DNA from: Pseudomonas fulva
Lineage (GTDB): Bacteria > Pseudomonadota > Gammaproteobacteria > Pseudomonadales > Pseudomonadaceae
NCBI RefSeq assembly: GCF_015680705.1
Contig: NZ_JADNYP010000006.1
Span: 124,001-188,000 of the forward strand
DNA: 64,000 nucleotides
Direction: 5' to 3'
How positions within the stretch are numbered: position 1 is the first letter of the stretch; the number at the start of each line of letters is the position of its first letter. Made by a program: the position numbers and the translations under genes. The notes beneath the pieces were generated by a model, which was not told the origin of the DNA, did no database searches, and was given only the letters and a program-made list of their open reading frames with translations. Positions 9,740 through 23,180 of the stretch are shown piece by piece.

Positions 9740-9842
9740 GCTTTTCTCCATGGTCCCTGTGTTCCTGACCATCATCCTGATGAATCGCTTCTTGCGATGT
9801 CCATGGCCTTCATCCGTGAAAGCCTGTGTCGGTCCGTCGACA
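9712..9842 (-). ncRNA. rsmZ: Regulatory small RNA RsmZ (PrrB/RsmZ family)
   Basis: About 131 nt RNA that sequesters the translational repressors RsmA/RsmE under GacS/GacA control. Read on the - strand it begins TGTCGACGGACCGACACAGG, a perfect 5 bp hairpin with GGA in its loop. A second hairpin follows (CUUUCA-CGGA-UGAAGG), then further GGA-bearing segments (AUGGACAUC, CAUCAGGAUGAUG, GUCAGGAAC, GGGACC, UGGAG): seven GGA motifs in all. It ends in a GC-rich terminator with a U-run. Position between fdxA and rpoS matches P. aeruginosa and P. fluorescens rsmZ. The third hairpin (AUCGC-AAGAA-GCGAU) carries AAGAA where, from memory, related RsmZ have AGGA. Confidence 0.93.
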
Positions 9843-9850
9843 CACTTCGA

Positions 9851-9856
9851 ATACTA
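9851..9856 (-). promoter_or_regulatory. rsmZ: -10 element of the rsmZ promoter
   Basis: On the - strand TAGTAT lies 8 nt before the predicted 5' end (9842) of RsmZ. The spacing fits a sigma-70 promoter activated from the distant GacA site. Confidence 0.65.
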
Positions 9857-10016
9857 GCCAATCCGACGCCGCGAGCAACCGTCAAACCTCTCTAATCAAT
9901 TCAGCTGACATAACTGAACACATGAGACAACTGCCTGAAATAAAAGGCTTTTTATCTACTCGGACACTGGAAAAGACAATTGTTTACTCTTACTTAAGAC
10001 GATTACCTACAGACGT

Positions 10017-10034
10017 TGTAAGCAATCTCTTACG
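10017..10034. promoter_or_regulatory. GacA upstream activating sequence for rsmZ
   Basis: TGTAAGCAATCTCTTACG matches the GacA box consensus TGTAAG-N6-CTTACA in 11 of 12 defined bases. It is centred about 183 bp upstream of the predicted RsmZ start, the distance known for rsmZ genes in other pseudomonads. The AT-rich stretch between it and the promoter (about 9860-10010) holds no gene. It is probably where IHF-like or other accessory regulators act, but that is inference. Confidence 0.88.
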
Positions 10035-10154
10035 CTTAAAGTATCGCTGGTGAAACAAGCGATGCGTGGCTATAACTATGGAAGCTGTGTTCCGGATGCC
10101 ATCGTGGGCACGCTGGCGCGCCGGAGGCTGAACACTCGAGAAATGGCATGAAGA

Positions 10155-10217
10155 CACAAGACCGCCCAGTCAGGCGCATGCGTCTTCAGACACTGCGCCT
10201 GGCTGGGCGGTCTTGTG
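10155..10217. repeat. Long perfect-type inverted repeat between rpoS and rsmZ
   Basis: Two 24 bp arms (10155-10178 and 10194-10217) pair with a single non-Watson-Crick position (T10170 with G10202). A smaller GTCT-TC-AGAC hairpin sits in the loop. It lies 89 bp past the rpoS stop. As - strand RNA it could be the rpoS terminator, although the following sequence (TCTTC) is a poor U-tract and the odd pair becomes A-C. As + strand RNA the odd pair becomes U-G. The rest of 10035-10305 shows no gene. Confidence 0.7.
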
Positions 10218-10305
10218 CTATGACAGGAGCCCTATAGACTCCGGGCATCCGGGAAGTGATATCGGCCATCGCATGCCTGCCATGGGCAGACAGCGCATAT
10301 CCGGC

Positions 10306-11313
10306 TTACTGGAACAGCGAATCGCTGGAAAGGCCGTTCTTTTCCAGGATTTCTCGCAGGCGCTTGAGCCCTTCCACCTGGATCTGACGCACGCGTTCAC
10401 GGGTCAGGCCAATTTCCAGGCCGACATCTTCGAGCGTGCTGCTCTCGTGCCCGCGCAGGCCGAAACGGCGAATCACCACCTCGCGCTGCTTGTCGGTAAG
10501 TTCGCCAAGCCACTGGTCGATACTCTGGGACAGGTCATCGTCCTGCAGCAACTCGCAAGGGTCGGTAGGCCGGTCGTCCGTCAGGGTGTCCAGCAGTGTC
10601 TTGTCGGAATCCGGCCCCAACGACACATCGACGGAAGAGACGCGCTCGTTGAGCCCGAGCATTCGCTTGACTTCGGCGACGGGTTTCTCCAGCAGGGCGG
10701 CGATTTCTTCCGGCGAGGGCTCGTGGTCGAGCTTTTGGGTCAGCTCCCGCGCTGCGCGCAGGTAGACGTTGAGCTCCTTGACCACGTGGATCGGCAGACG
10801 AATGGTGCGCGTCTGGTTCATGATCGCCCGTTCGATGGTCTGGCGAATCCACCAGGTCGCATAGGTGGAAAAGCGGAACCCCCGCTCCGGATCGAACTTT
10901 TCCACCGCCCGGATCAATCCCAGGTTGCCCTCCTCGATCAGGTCGAGCAGCGACAGCCCCCGATTGACGTAGCGGCGTGCGATCTTCACTACCAGGCGCA
11001 GGTTGCTTTCGATCATCCGCTTGCGACCAGCCGGATCGCCCTTTTGCGAAAGCCGCGCGAAATGCACTTCCTCTTCTGGAGAAAGAAGCGGGGAAAAGCC
11101 GATTTCGTTCAAGTACAGCTGGGTAGCATCGAGGGCTCGACCATAATCGATGTACTTGTGCTGTTTGAGCGAAGAGCCTTGTCTGGCTCTGGTCCGAACC
11201 GAGGATACAGCAGGTTCGTCTGACACCACATCCGTTTCCAAGACAACGCCCGCTTCCATGATCAGCAGGTCGTCATCGATGTCAAACTCCGGCGCTTCTT
11301 TACTGAGAGCCAT
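10306..11313 (-). CDS. rpoS: RNA polymerase sigma factor RpoS
   Basis: 335-residue stationary-phase and general-stress sigma factor. Region 1.2 begins near [17 protein letters not shown]. Region 2 holds [20 protein letters not shown] and [17 protein letters not shown]. Region 4 holds the helix-turn-helix [20 protein letters not shown] close to the C-terminus. Length equals other P. putida RpoS. It sits downstream of nlpD with 105 bp between them. In pseudomonads and enterics a main rpoS promoter lies inside nlpD, so transcription probably starts there too. Its neighbour rsmZ controls the Gac/Rsm cascade that also influences RpoS output. Confidence 0.98.
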   Translation of the reverse strand: MALSKEAPEFDIDDDLLIMEAGVVLETDVVSDEPAVSSVRTRARQGSSLKQHKYIDYGRALDATQLYLNEIGFSPLLSPEEEVHFARLSQKGDPAGRKRMIESNLRLVVKIARRYVNRGLSLLDLIEEGNLGLIRAVEKFDPERGFRFSTYATWWIRQTIERAIMNQTRTIRLPIHVVKELNVYLRAARELTQKLDHEPSPEEIAALLEKPVAEVKRMLGLNERVSSVDVSLGPDSDKTLLDTLTDDRPTDPCELLQDDDLSQSIDQWLGELTDKQREVVIRRFGLRGHESSTLEDVGLEIGLTRERVRQIQVEGLKRLREILEKNGLSSDSLFQ

Positions 11314-11418
11314 TGTTATAGTCCTTTGCTGAGTTCGAACTCAGACTCTAGCGGCACCTGGTTCCCTGGCAGCGCCAAAGCCTGTCCTTTCTACATCAGG
11401 TACGGACCGGAACAACCA

Positions 11419-12273
11419 TCAACGGCGCGGCAGGAACTGAAGCGGATCGACAGGCTTGCCCTGGCGGCGGATTTCGAAGTGCAACTTTACCCGCTCGGCG
11501 CCCGTGGAACCCATTTCGGCGATCGTCTGCCCTGCCTTGACTTGCTGCCCCTCCCGAACCAACAGCCTGCGGTTATGCCCGTAGGCGCTGACATAGGTAT
11601 CATTGTGCTTGATGATGATCAACTCGCCGTAGCCCCTCAAACCACTACCGGCGTAGACCACTGATCCATTTCCAGCAGCGAAAACAGGCTGTCCCAAATC
11701 CCCGGCGATATCAATGCCTTTATTCAAACTACCGTTTGAAGCGAACTTTCCGATCACCACGCCGTTGGCCGGCCACGTCCAGCCGCCGGCGGCGACCTCG
11801 GCCGAGGGTACCTTGGCGGCAACCGTGGGGGTCCTGGCGACCGGGGTCGTGGTGGTCGTCACGGTGGTCGAGGACGCTGGCTTGGAGCTGGCCGGCAGAC
11901 GTGTCACGGTAGTGCGACTGGTCGACGAAGGACTCGAGACGACCGTGGTGCGGCTGCCCGAGCCGCTGCTGAAGCGGATGGCCTGGCCAGGACGAATGGT
12001 ATAGGGCGCGACGATGCCATTGCGGGCTGCCAGCTCCTTGTAGTCCCAACCGTAGCGGAAAGCGATGGAATACAAGGTATCGCCCGGCTTGACGGTGTAC
12101 TGACCACTGGTCACCGGAGGACGCTTCGGCGCGGCAGCGTTGCGATCGACCACGCTGGCGCCGCCCGAACCGGAGCTGGAACAGCCTGTCAGCAGGACGC
12201 CGGCGGCCAGCGTCATTACCAGTAGCTTGAAACTCGTCAGACCCCTGCGCTGCCCAAAGACTGTGTGCCCCAC
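11419..12273 (-). CDS. nlpD: NlpD: lipoprotein with LysM and degenerate M23 (LytM) domain
   Basis: 284-residue lipoprotein that activates periplasmic amidases for septal peptidoglycan splitting. A GTG start at 12273 is chosen because GGGAG lies about 8 bases upstream and it gives a proper lipoprotein signal ending in the lipobox LLTGC (about residues 25-29). A LysM domain follows (YTVKPGDTLYSIAFRYGWDY), then a Ser/Thr-rich linker and a LytM domain. The LytM metal motif is degenerate: NKGIDIAG lacks the His of HxxxD, so it should be non-catalytic like EnvC and NlpD. The frame is open far upstream over pcm but that is not coding. The order nlpD-rpoS is conserved. Confidence 0.92.
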   Translation of the reverse strand: MGHTVFGQRRGLTSFKLLVMTLAAGVLLTGCSSSGSGGASVVDRNAAAPKRPPVTSGQYTVKPGDTLYSIAFRYGWDYKELAARNGIVAPYTIRPGQAIRFSSGSGSRTTVVSSPSSTSRTTVTRLPASSKPASSTTVTTTTTPVARTPTVAAKVPSAEVAAGGWTWPANGVVIGKFASNGSLNKGIDIAGDLGQPVFAAGNGSVVYAGSGLRGYGELIIIKHNDTYVSAYGHNRRLLVREGQQVKAGQTIAEMGSTGAERVKLHFEIRRQGKPVDPLQFLPRR

Positions 12274-12440
12274 CCGGCGCTCCCTCTCACGTAACGATAT
12301 GAATGCGATATTGTTTCGAACATAACGAGCCGGCTGACTGCCGTTCCCTGCGGCTGCCCTGCCTGCCGTTGCCAGGCGCTCCGCTGGTAGACAGGGCAAT
12401 GACGCGAGAATTCGTCGCCGACGCAAAATTCCGCTTCGAC

Positions 12441-13854
<1,414 letters not shown>

Positions 13855-13867
<13 letters not shown>

Positions 13868-14913
13868 GGGCTGTCCGTCTGCCCTGCCGGCACCAGATCG
13901 ACGAGTTCGCGCACCAACGCGGTGGCGAAGCATCCGGCCGGCAGGACGAATACCAGTTGCAGGATATCAGGCTCGGGATAATGCCACGTCAGGTCGCCAA
14001 TAGGGAGCCGCAGGATACGCCGTTCGTGCTTCAGGCCAGCCGCGGCCAGCCACTGGCACAACGCCGCGTGCCGTTCGGCGAGCTGGGCCTCGAGCTCGGC
14101 GGGCTGCGCCTGCGCGGTGGAACTGCCTTCACCCCACAACGGCCCGGTCGGATGCAGGTCGAGCTGCTCCAGACGTGGATCGGAGCATTCCTCCTCGCCT
14201 GCCAGGAAGAAGCTGCGACTGTCGGTGAACGCCAGCAGATCGCCGACCTGTGCGCGGTCCCAGCTGCCCGCGGCCACACGCGCTGCCAGCACCTGGTTGA
14301 ACAGGAAGCTGCGGGCTGCCGACAGCAGCCGCGAACGGACATTGCGTTGCTCTGGCAAGGCGCCACGTTCGGCCCAGGCCAGGGCGTCCTGCAAGTTGCC
14401 GCCGGCATGCCCGAAACGTTGCGCGCCGAAGTAGTTGGGGATGCCGTGCTGGCGAATCCGCTCCAGGCGCGCGTCGAGCGCCTGATGGTCAGCGGTCAAG
14501 GCGGTCAGACGCAGGGTGAAGCCATTGGCCGCATGGGCACCGCGTTGCAGCTTGCGCGAATGACGGGTCTGACGCAGAACGCGCAGGTCGTCGTCCAGGG
14601 CACGGGCAAGATCAGGGTCGGACTTGCCCGGCAAGTGCAAGCTGAACCACTGGCGAGTGAGCGCCTGACGGTCCTTCAGACCGGCGTAGCTGACCGTGCG
14701 CAACGGCACGCCAGCGGCCCGCGCCAGGCGGCGGGCGGCTTCCTCGGTATTGAGCTCGCGCTTCTCGACCCACAGCCAGAGGTGCTCGCCCTGGCCGGAC
14801 AGGGGAATGTCGAGCACTTCGTCGACCTGGAAATCCTCGGCCACCGCCTTGAGCACCGCGCTGCCCAAGGCCGGACCGGCGGCGCGTGGCCCCAGCAGGT
14901 AGTGTTCGTTCAT
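13855..14913 (-). CDS. truD: tRNA pseudouridine(13) synthase TruD
   Basis: 352-residue pseudouridine synthase for U13 of tRNA-Glu. The catalytic Asp81 is in the motif [29 protein letters not shown] marks the core, and the TRUD insertion domain lies between about residues 155 and 305. Length matches the E. coli protein. The start overlaps the ispF stop by 4 bp (ATGA) and the end overlaps surE. Confidence 0.95.
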
Positions 14914-15383
14914 GCCGGCAGCAGCAGGGCAACCGCATGCACGGCGATACCCTCCTCGCGCCCGGTGAAACCCAGCTTCTCGGTCGTGGTGGCCTTGACG
15001 TTGACCTGGTCGAGCTGCACCTGCAGGTCCTCGGCGATGCGCTCGCGCATGGCCTGGATATGCGGCGCCATCTTCGGCGCCTGGGCGATGATGGTGGCGT
15101 CGACGTTGCCGACCTTCCAGCCCTTGGCCTGGATGATGCCGACCACATGACGCAGCAGCACACGGCTGTCGGCGCCCTTGAAACGTGGATCGGTATCAGG
15201 GAAGTGCTTGCCGATGTCACCCAGTGCCGCCGCGCCGAGCAAGGCATCGCTCACCGCGTGGAGCAGGACATCGCCATCGGAATGGGCCAGCAGGCCGTAC
15301 TTGTGGGCAATCTGCAGCCCACCCAGGGTTATGAAATCACCATCGGTGAAACGGTGCACATCGTAGCCGTGGCCAATACGCAT
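14910..15383 (-). CDS. ispF: 2-C-methyl-D-erythritol 2,4-cyclodiphosphate synthase
   Basis: 157-residue homotrimeric enzyme of the non-mevalonate isoprenoid pathway. It converts CDP-methylerythritol 2-phosphate to the cyclodiphosphate. The zinc ligands D8 and H10 are in [12 protein letters not shown], and the conserved [18 protein letters not shown] and [20 protein letters not shown] segments are present. Another pathway gene, ispD, lies about 3 kb upstream on the same strand, and dxr lies further upstream at 37963-39153. In many bacteria ispD and ispF are adjacent; here the adhC-fghA unit and gfnR lie between them, as in other pseudomonads. Confidence 0.97.
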   Translation of the reverse strand: MRIGHGYDVHRFTDGDFITLGGLQIAHKYGLLAHSDGDVLLHAVSDALLGAAALGDIGKHFPDTDPRFKGADSRVLLRHVVGIIQAKGWKVGNVDATIIAQAPKMAPHIQAMRERIAEDLQVQLDQVNVKATTTEKLGFTGREEGIAVHAVALLLPA

Positions 15384-15385
15384 AG

Positions 15386-15412
15386 AAAAACGCCCTGATT
15401 GAGTCAGGGCGT
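15386..15412 (-). terminator. Rho-independent terminator of the adhC-fghA operon
   Basis: On the - strand, ACGCCCTGA / TCAGGGCGT with a short loop, then TTTTTC, directly before the ispF start codon. It begins 5 bp after the stop of the micro-ORF at 15417-15488 and about 120 bp after fghA. Confidence 0.9.
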
Positions 15413-15416
15413 GATT

Positions 15417-15488
15417 CTACCTGCTTTGTCCGGCCTTGGGCGCAATGTGCGTGCAGTTGCCATGGCCGACGCAGCCGCCGGCCTTCAT
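15417..15488 (-). CDS. Possible Cys/His-rich micro-ORF after fghA (23 aa)
   Basis: A short frame between fghA and its terminator encodes a 23-residue peptide starting MKAGGC with the core GCVGHGNCTH (two Cys, two His in ten residues) and ending GQSR. AAGG lies five bases before the ATG. In the same frame an upstream GTG at 15506 would give 29 residues with no ribosome site. Codons are GC-rich at third positions like the neighbours. The stop is only 5 bp from the terminator hairpin, which would explain the otherwise empty 120 bp after fghA. No family is recognised. It could be a metal- or aldehyde-binding peptide or simply chance. Confidence 0.3.
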   Translation of the reverse strand: MKAGGCVGHGNCTHIAPKAGQSR

Positions 15489-15531
15489 GGGCGCCTTGGC
15501 CTGCACGGCATCATCATCTTGGCCCGCCCCT

Positions 15532-16392
15532 TCAGCTCACCACCCGGCCCAAGGCCAGGGCGTGATGGCGCAGGTGCTCCTCGATGAAGCTGGCGATGAA
15601 ATAGTAGCTGTGATCGTAGCCTGGCTGCAGGCGCAGGGTCAGCGAATGCCCACCCTTGCGGGCGGCCTGCTCGAGCGCCTGGGGCTTGAGCTGGGTCTCG
15701 AGGAAGTCATCGCGGTCGCCCTGATCCACCAGCAAGGGTGGACATTGCCCAGCCTCCGTCTCGGCCAGCAGCACGCTGGCATCCCACTCGCGCCAGCGGG
15801 CACGATCATCGCCCAGGTAGCGGGAGAAAGCCTTCTCCCCCCAGGGACAGTCGATCGGGTTGCCGATCGGCGAGAACGCCGAGACCGAACGGTAGCGGCC
15901 CGGATTGCGCAAGGCGCACACCAGCGCCCCGTGGCCGCCCATGGAATGGCCACTGATGCTGCGCTGCTCGGAGGCCGGGAAGTGCGCCTCGATCAGAGCC
16001 GGCAACTCGTTGACCACATAGTCATGCATGCGATAGTGCCGGGCCCAGGGTTGCTGGGTCGCGTTGAGATAGAAGCCGGCGCCCTTGCCGAAATCCCAGG
16101 CGCCGTCCGGGTCACCCGGCACCTGCTCACCACGCGGGCTGGTGTCCGGCGCCACGATGATCAGCCCGAGCTCGGCGGCCAGGCGCTGGGCCCCGGCCTT
16201 CTGCATGAAATTCTCGTCGGTGCAGGTCAGGCCGCTGAGCCAGTAGAGCACCGGCAGTTTTTCACCCTGCTCGGCCTGTGGCGGCAGGAACACCGCGAAC
16301 ACCATGTCGCAACCGAGCACCTGGGAGGTGTGTCGATAACGCTTGTGCCAGCCGCCGAAGCTTTTCTGGCAGGAAAGGTTTTCCAGACTCAT
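15532..16392 (-). CDS. fghA: S-formylglutathione hydrolase
   Basis: 286-residue alpha/beta-hydrolase (esterase D type) that splits S-formylglutathione into formate and glutathione, the second step of formaldehyde detoxification. The nucleophile elbow GHSMGG carries Ser150. The acid lies in [11 protein letters not shown] and the catalytic His in [28 protein letters not shown] is the oxyanion and substrate segment. It follows adhC with 8 bp between them, so the two genes form one operon. Confidence 0.97.
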   Translation of the reverse strand: MSLENLSCQKSFGGWHKRYRHTSQVLGCDMVFAVFLPPQAEQGEKLPVLYWLSGLTCTDENFMQKAGAQRLAAELGLIIVAPDTSPRGEQVPGDPDGAWDFGKGAGFYLNATQQPWARHYRMHDYVVNELPALIEAHFPASEQRSISGHSMGGHGALVCALRNPGRYRSVSAFSPIGNPIDCPWGEKAFSRYLGDDRARWREWDASVLLAETEAGQCPPLLVDQGDRDDFLETQLKPQALEQAARKGGHSLTLRLQPGYDHSYYFIASFIEEHLRHHALALGRVVS

Positions 16393-16400
16393 GGCCGACC

Positions 16401-17654
<1,254 letters not shown>

Positions 17655-17677
17655 TTATTGCCACATAGGGATAATCC

Positions 17678-18577
17678 ATGCACAGTCGTTGGGAAGGTAT
17701 CGACGAGTTCGTCGCCGTCGCCGAGTCAGGCCAGTTCACCGCGGCGGCCGAGCGATTGGGGGTTTCCTCTTCCCACATCAGTCGCCAGATCGCGCGCCTG
17801 GAGGATCGCCTGCACACCCGCCTGTTGTATCGCAGCACACGGCGCGTGACCTTGAGCGAAGCCGGACAGACCTTTCTCCAGCATTGCCAGCGGCTGCAGG
17901 ACGGGCGCGAGGAAGCCATGCGGGCAATCGGCGACCTGGCCAGCGAGCCCAAGGGCTTGCTGCGTACCACTTGCGCGGTGGCTTATGGCGAGCGGTTCAT
18001 CGTGCCGCTGGTGACGCGCTTCATGGCGGCCTACCCGCAACTGCGCGTGGAAGTGGAGCTGACCAACCGACCGCTGGATCTGCTGCACGAAGGCATGGAC
18101 CTGGCGATTCGTCTTGGCCGCCTGCAGGACTCCCGGCTGGTGGCGACCCGCCTGGCCCCTCGGCGCATGTACCTGTGCGCCTCGCCGGACTACCTGGCGC
18201 GTTATGGTCGTCCTCACAGCATGTCCGAGCTGGCGCGGCACAACTGCCTGGTCGGCAGCTCGGACATTTGGATCTTGCAGCAGGATGGACGGGAACTGAG
18301 CCAGCGGGTCCAGGGCAACTGGCGCTGCAACAGCGGCCAGGCGGTACTGGATGCCGCCCTGCTGGGCATGGGGCTGTGCCAGTTGCCTGACTATTATGTG
18401 CTCGAGCATCTGCAAAGCGGCGCGCTGGTGCCCCTGCTCGAAGCCCATCAGCCACCCAACACTGCCGTGTGGGCGCTCTACCCGCAGCAGCGGCACCTTT
18501 CGCCCAAGGTCCGGCGCCTGGTGGACTATCTCAAGGAAGGCCTGGCGCAATTGCCGGCGTACCGAACGCATGACTGA
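17678..18577 (+). CDS. gfnR: LysR-family regulator, GfnR-like
   Basis: 299-residue LysR-type regulator. The N-terminal HTH includes SGQFTAAAERLGVSSSHISR near residues 17-36, followed by the dimerisation helix IARLEDRLHTRLLYRSTRRV. The effector domain shows the layout of the subgroup with DLAIRLGRLQDSRLVATRL. It is divergent from adhC-fghA. In P. aeruginosa the gene in this place is gfnR, the activator of the same formaldehyde genes in response to formaldehyde or its glutathione adduct. The name is assigned by position and family. Confidence 0.75.
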   Translation: MHSRWEGIDEFVAVAESGQFTAAAERLGVSSSHISRQIARLEDRLHTRLLYRSTRRVTLSEAGQTFLQHCQRLQDGREEAMRAIGDLASEPKGLLRTTCAVAYGERFIVPLVTRFMAAYPQLRVEVELTNRPLDLLHEGMDLAIRLGRLQDSRLVATRLAPRRMYLCASPDYLARYGRPHSMSELARHNCLVGSSDIWILQQDGRELSQRVQGNWRCNSGQAVLDAALLGMGLCQLPDYYVLEHLQSGALVPLLEAHQPPNTAVWALYPQQRHLSPKVRRLVDYLKEGLAQLPAYRTHD

Positions 18578-18637
18578 TCGGCGATAGCGAGATCGCCACC
18601 CTCGCCCACGGCAGCATGCCGCTGCCGACGGATCGAC

Positions 18638-19345
18638 TCAGCGCCTGCCGACCCAGCGTTGGCGCAGCCACTCGAGATCCTCCGGACGGGTCACCTTGAG
18701 GTTGTCGCTACGTCCTTCGACCAGACGCGGGGCCTGCCCGGCCCACTCCATCGCCGACGCTTCATCGGTGACGACGACATCCGCCACCAGGCATTCGGCC
18801 AGCGCCCTGTGCAAGGCACCCAGACGGAACATCTGTGGCGTGAATGCCTGCCAGATGGTGCTGCGGTCCACGGTGGCGCTTACCCTGCCCTTGCCATCGG
18901 CGCGCTTGAGCGTATCGCGCGCGGGCACCGCCAGCAGCCCGCCGACCGGATCGTCGGCCAGTTCCGCCAGCAGGCGATCGAGGTCGCCACGCGCCAGGTT
19001 GGGCCGTGCCGCATCGTGCACCAGCACCCAGTCGTCATCGGCGGCGCCTTGGCCATGCAATACCAGCAAGGCGTTGAGTACCGAATCGGCACGCTCGCGC
19101 CCGCCCTCGGCGCGGCGGATCCGCCGATCGTTGGCACAGCGCAGGCGCGGCCAGTAGGGATCGTCCGCAGCCACGCTGACCACCACGCCGAGCAGTGCGG
19201 GATGATCCAGGAAGCAATCGAGGCTGTGCTCGAGCAAGGTCTGGCCCGCCAGTTCCAGGTATTGCTTGGGTCGGTCGGCGGCCATGCGGGCGCCCACCCC
19301 GGCGGCGGGGATCACGGCCCAGAAGGCCGGCAGGGAATCGTTCAT
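18638..19345 (-). CDS. ispD: 2-C-methyl-D-erythritol 4-phosphate cytidylyltransferase
   Basis: 235-residue enzyme joining CTP and methylerythritol phosphate in the isoprenoid pathway. The nucleotide-binding start AVIPAAGVGARMAADRPKQYL, VLVHDAARPNLARGDL, and the C-terminal VTDEASAMEWAG and NLKVTRPEDL segments are all present. The ATG overlaps the ftsB stop by 4 bp, so the two are translationally coupled (eno-ftsB-ispD order). It is convergent with the LysR gene. Confidence 0.97.
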   Translation of the reverse strand: MNDSLPAFWAVIPAAGVGARMAADRPKQYLELAGQTLLEHSLDCFLDHPALLGVVVSVAADDPYWPRLRCANDRRIRRAEGGRERADSVLNALLVLHGQGAADDDWVLVHDAARPNLARGDLDRLLAELADDPVGGLLAVPARDTLKRADGKGRVSATVDRSTIWQAFTPQMFRLGALHRALAECLVADVVVTDEASAMEWAGQAPRLVEGRSDNLKVTRPEDLEWLRQRWVGRR

Positions 19346-19620
19346 TTCGGCAATTGGTAGAGGGTTTCGCCCTCCTTCACCATCCCAAGCTCATGGCGGG
19401 CACGTTCTTCGACGGTCTCCATGCCCTTCTTCAATTCGAGCACTTCGGCATCGAGCACTCGGTTGCGTTCCAGCAAGCGCTCGTTCTCGGCATGCTGCTC
19501 AGCGATCTGCTGCTTGAGTTCGGCGACCTGGGCCAGGCTGCCGCTACCTACCCACAGGCGGTACTGCAAGCCACCTAGCAACAGGAGCAGAACGAGGAAC
19601 AACCAATAGGGACTGCGCAT
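19342..19620 (-). CDS. ftsB: Cell division protein FtsB
   Basis: 92-residue bitopic membrane protein of the FtsQLB divisome complex. It has a short cytoplasmic N-terminus, one membrane helix (YWLFLVLLLLLGGLQYRLWV, residues about 5-24), then a periplasmic coiled coil (VAELKQQIAEQHAENERLLE) and the conserved tail EERARHELGMVKEGE. The ATG at 19620 begins MRSPYWLF; the longer frame upstream lacks family similarity. Confidence 0.94.
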   Translation of the reverse strand: MRSPYWLFLVLLLLLGGLQYRLWVGSGSLAQVAELKQQIAEQHAENERLLERNRVLDAEVLELKKGMETVEERARHELGMVKEGETLYQLPK

Positions 19621-19666
19621 CGAGGTATCCAGGATAAAAGAGCACCGCTTCGGAGCTTCCGATAGC

Positions 19667-19694
19667 AAGAAGCCTGGCCAAGGCCAGGCTTCTT
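19667..19694 (-). terminator. Hairpin terminator or attenuator between eno and ftsB
   Basis: A 13 bp perfect stem, AAGAAGCCTGGCC with its complement, separated by two bases, 83 bp past the eno stop. The run after it on the - strand is GCTATC, so termination is likely partial, leaving read-through to ftsB-ispD. Confidence 0.6.
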
Positions 19695-19777
19695 CGACAG
19701 AAAACCACCTGAAGCGTTCGAGCGGTCAGCGCGACATTTCAGACAACCTTGGCTGCTGTCTTTTTACCATCTCTGGC

Positions 19778-21220
<1,443 letters not shown>

Positions 21221-21280
21221 TCATCGTCGAGCGGCCTGCAACGACGGAAATTTCCCCGGATCACGCTTCGTGAACCTGGC

Positions 21281-22930
<1,650 letters not shown>

Positions 22931-23180
22931 TTAAGGCGGCCAGAACCGCCGGAGAAAGCGAAGGAAGGCCGAAGCCCCCGATCACCTGCGTCGATCACAG
23001 TGCATCTCGAAATACTGCCGCGTCTGTACAGACCGGGCATGGAGGACCCGGCATGGAGCTCGCTCGTCATTTCTGGAATCGCCCAGCAAAGAACTGCTTG
23101 GTAATCGGCAGCTTCCGTGTTTCCAAAGGAGCCACAGAAGCTGTATCAAGAAGGGAGGGTAGTCTACCGGAATGTACCTT

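Noticed and set aside
9826..10053. 75-residue + strand frame
   Set aside because: It overlaps the 5' end of rsmZ, its promoter and the GacA box; no ribosome site or family likeness.
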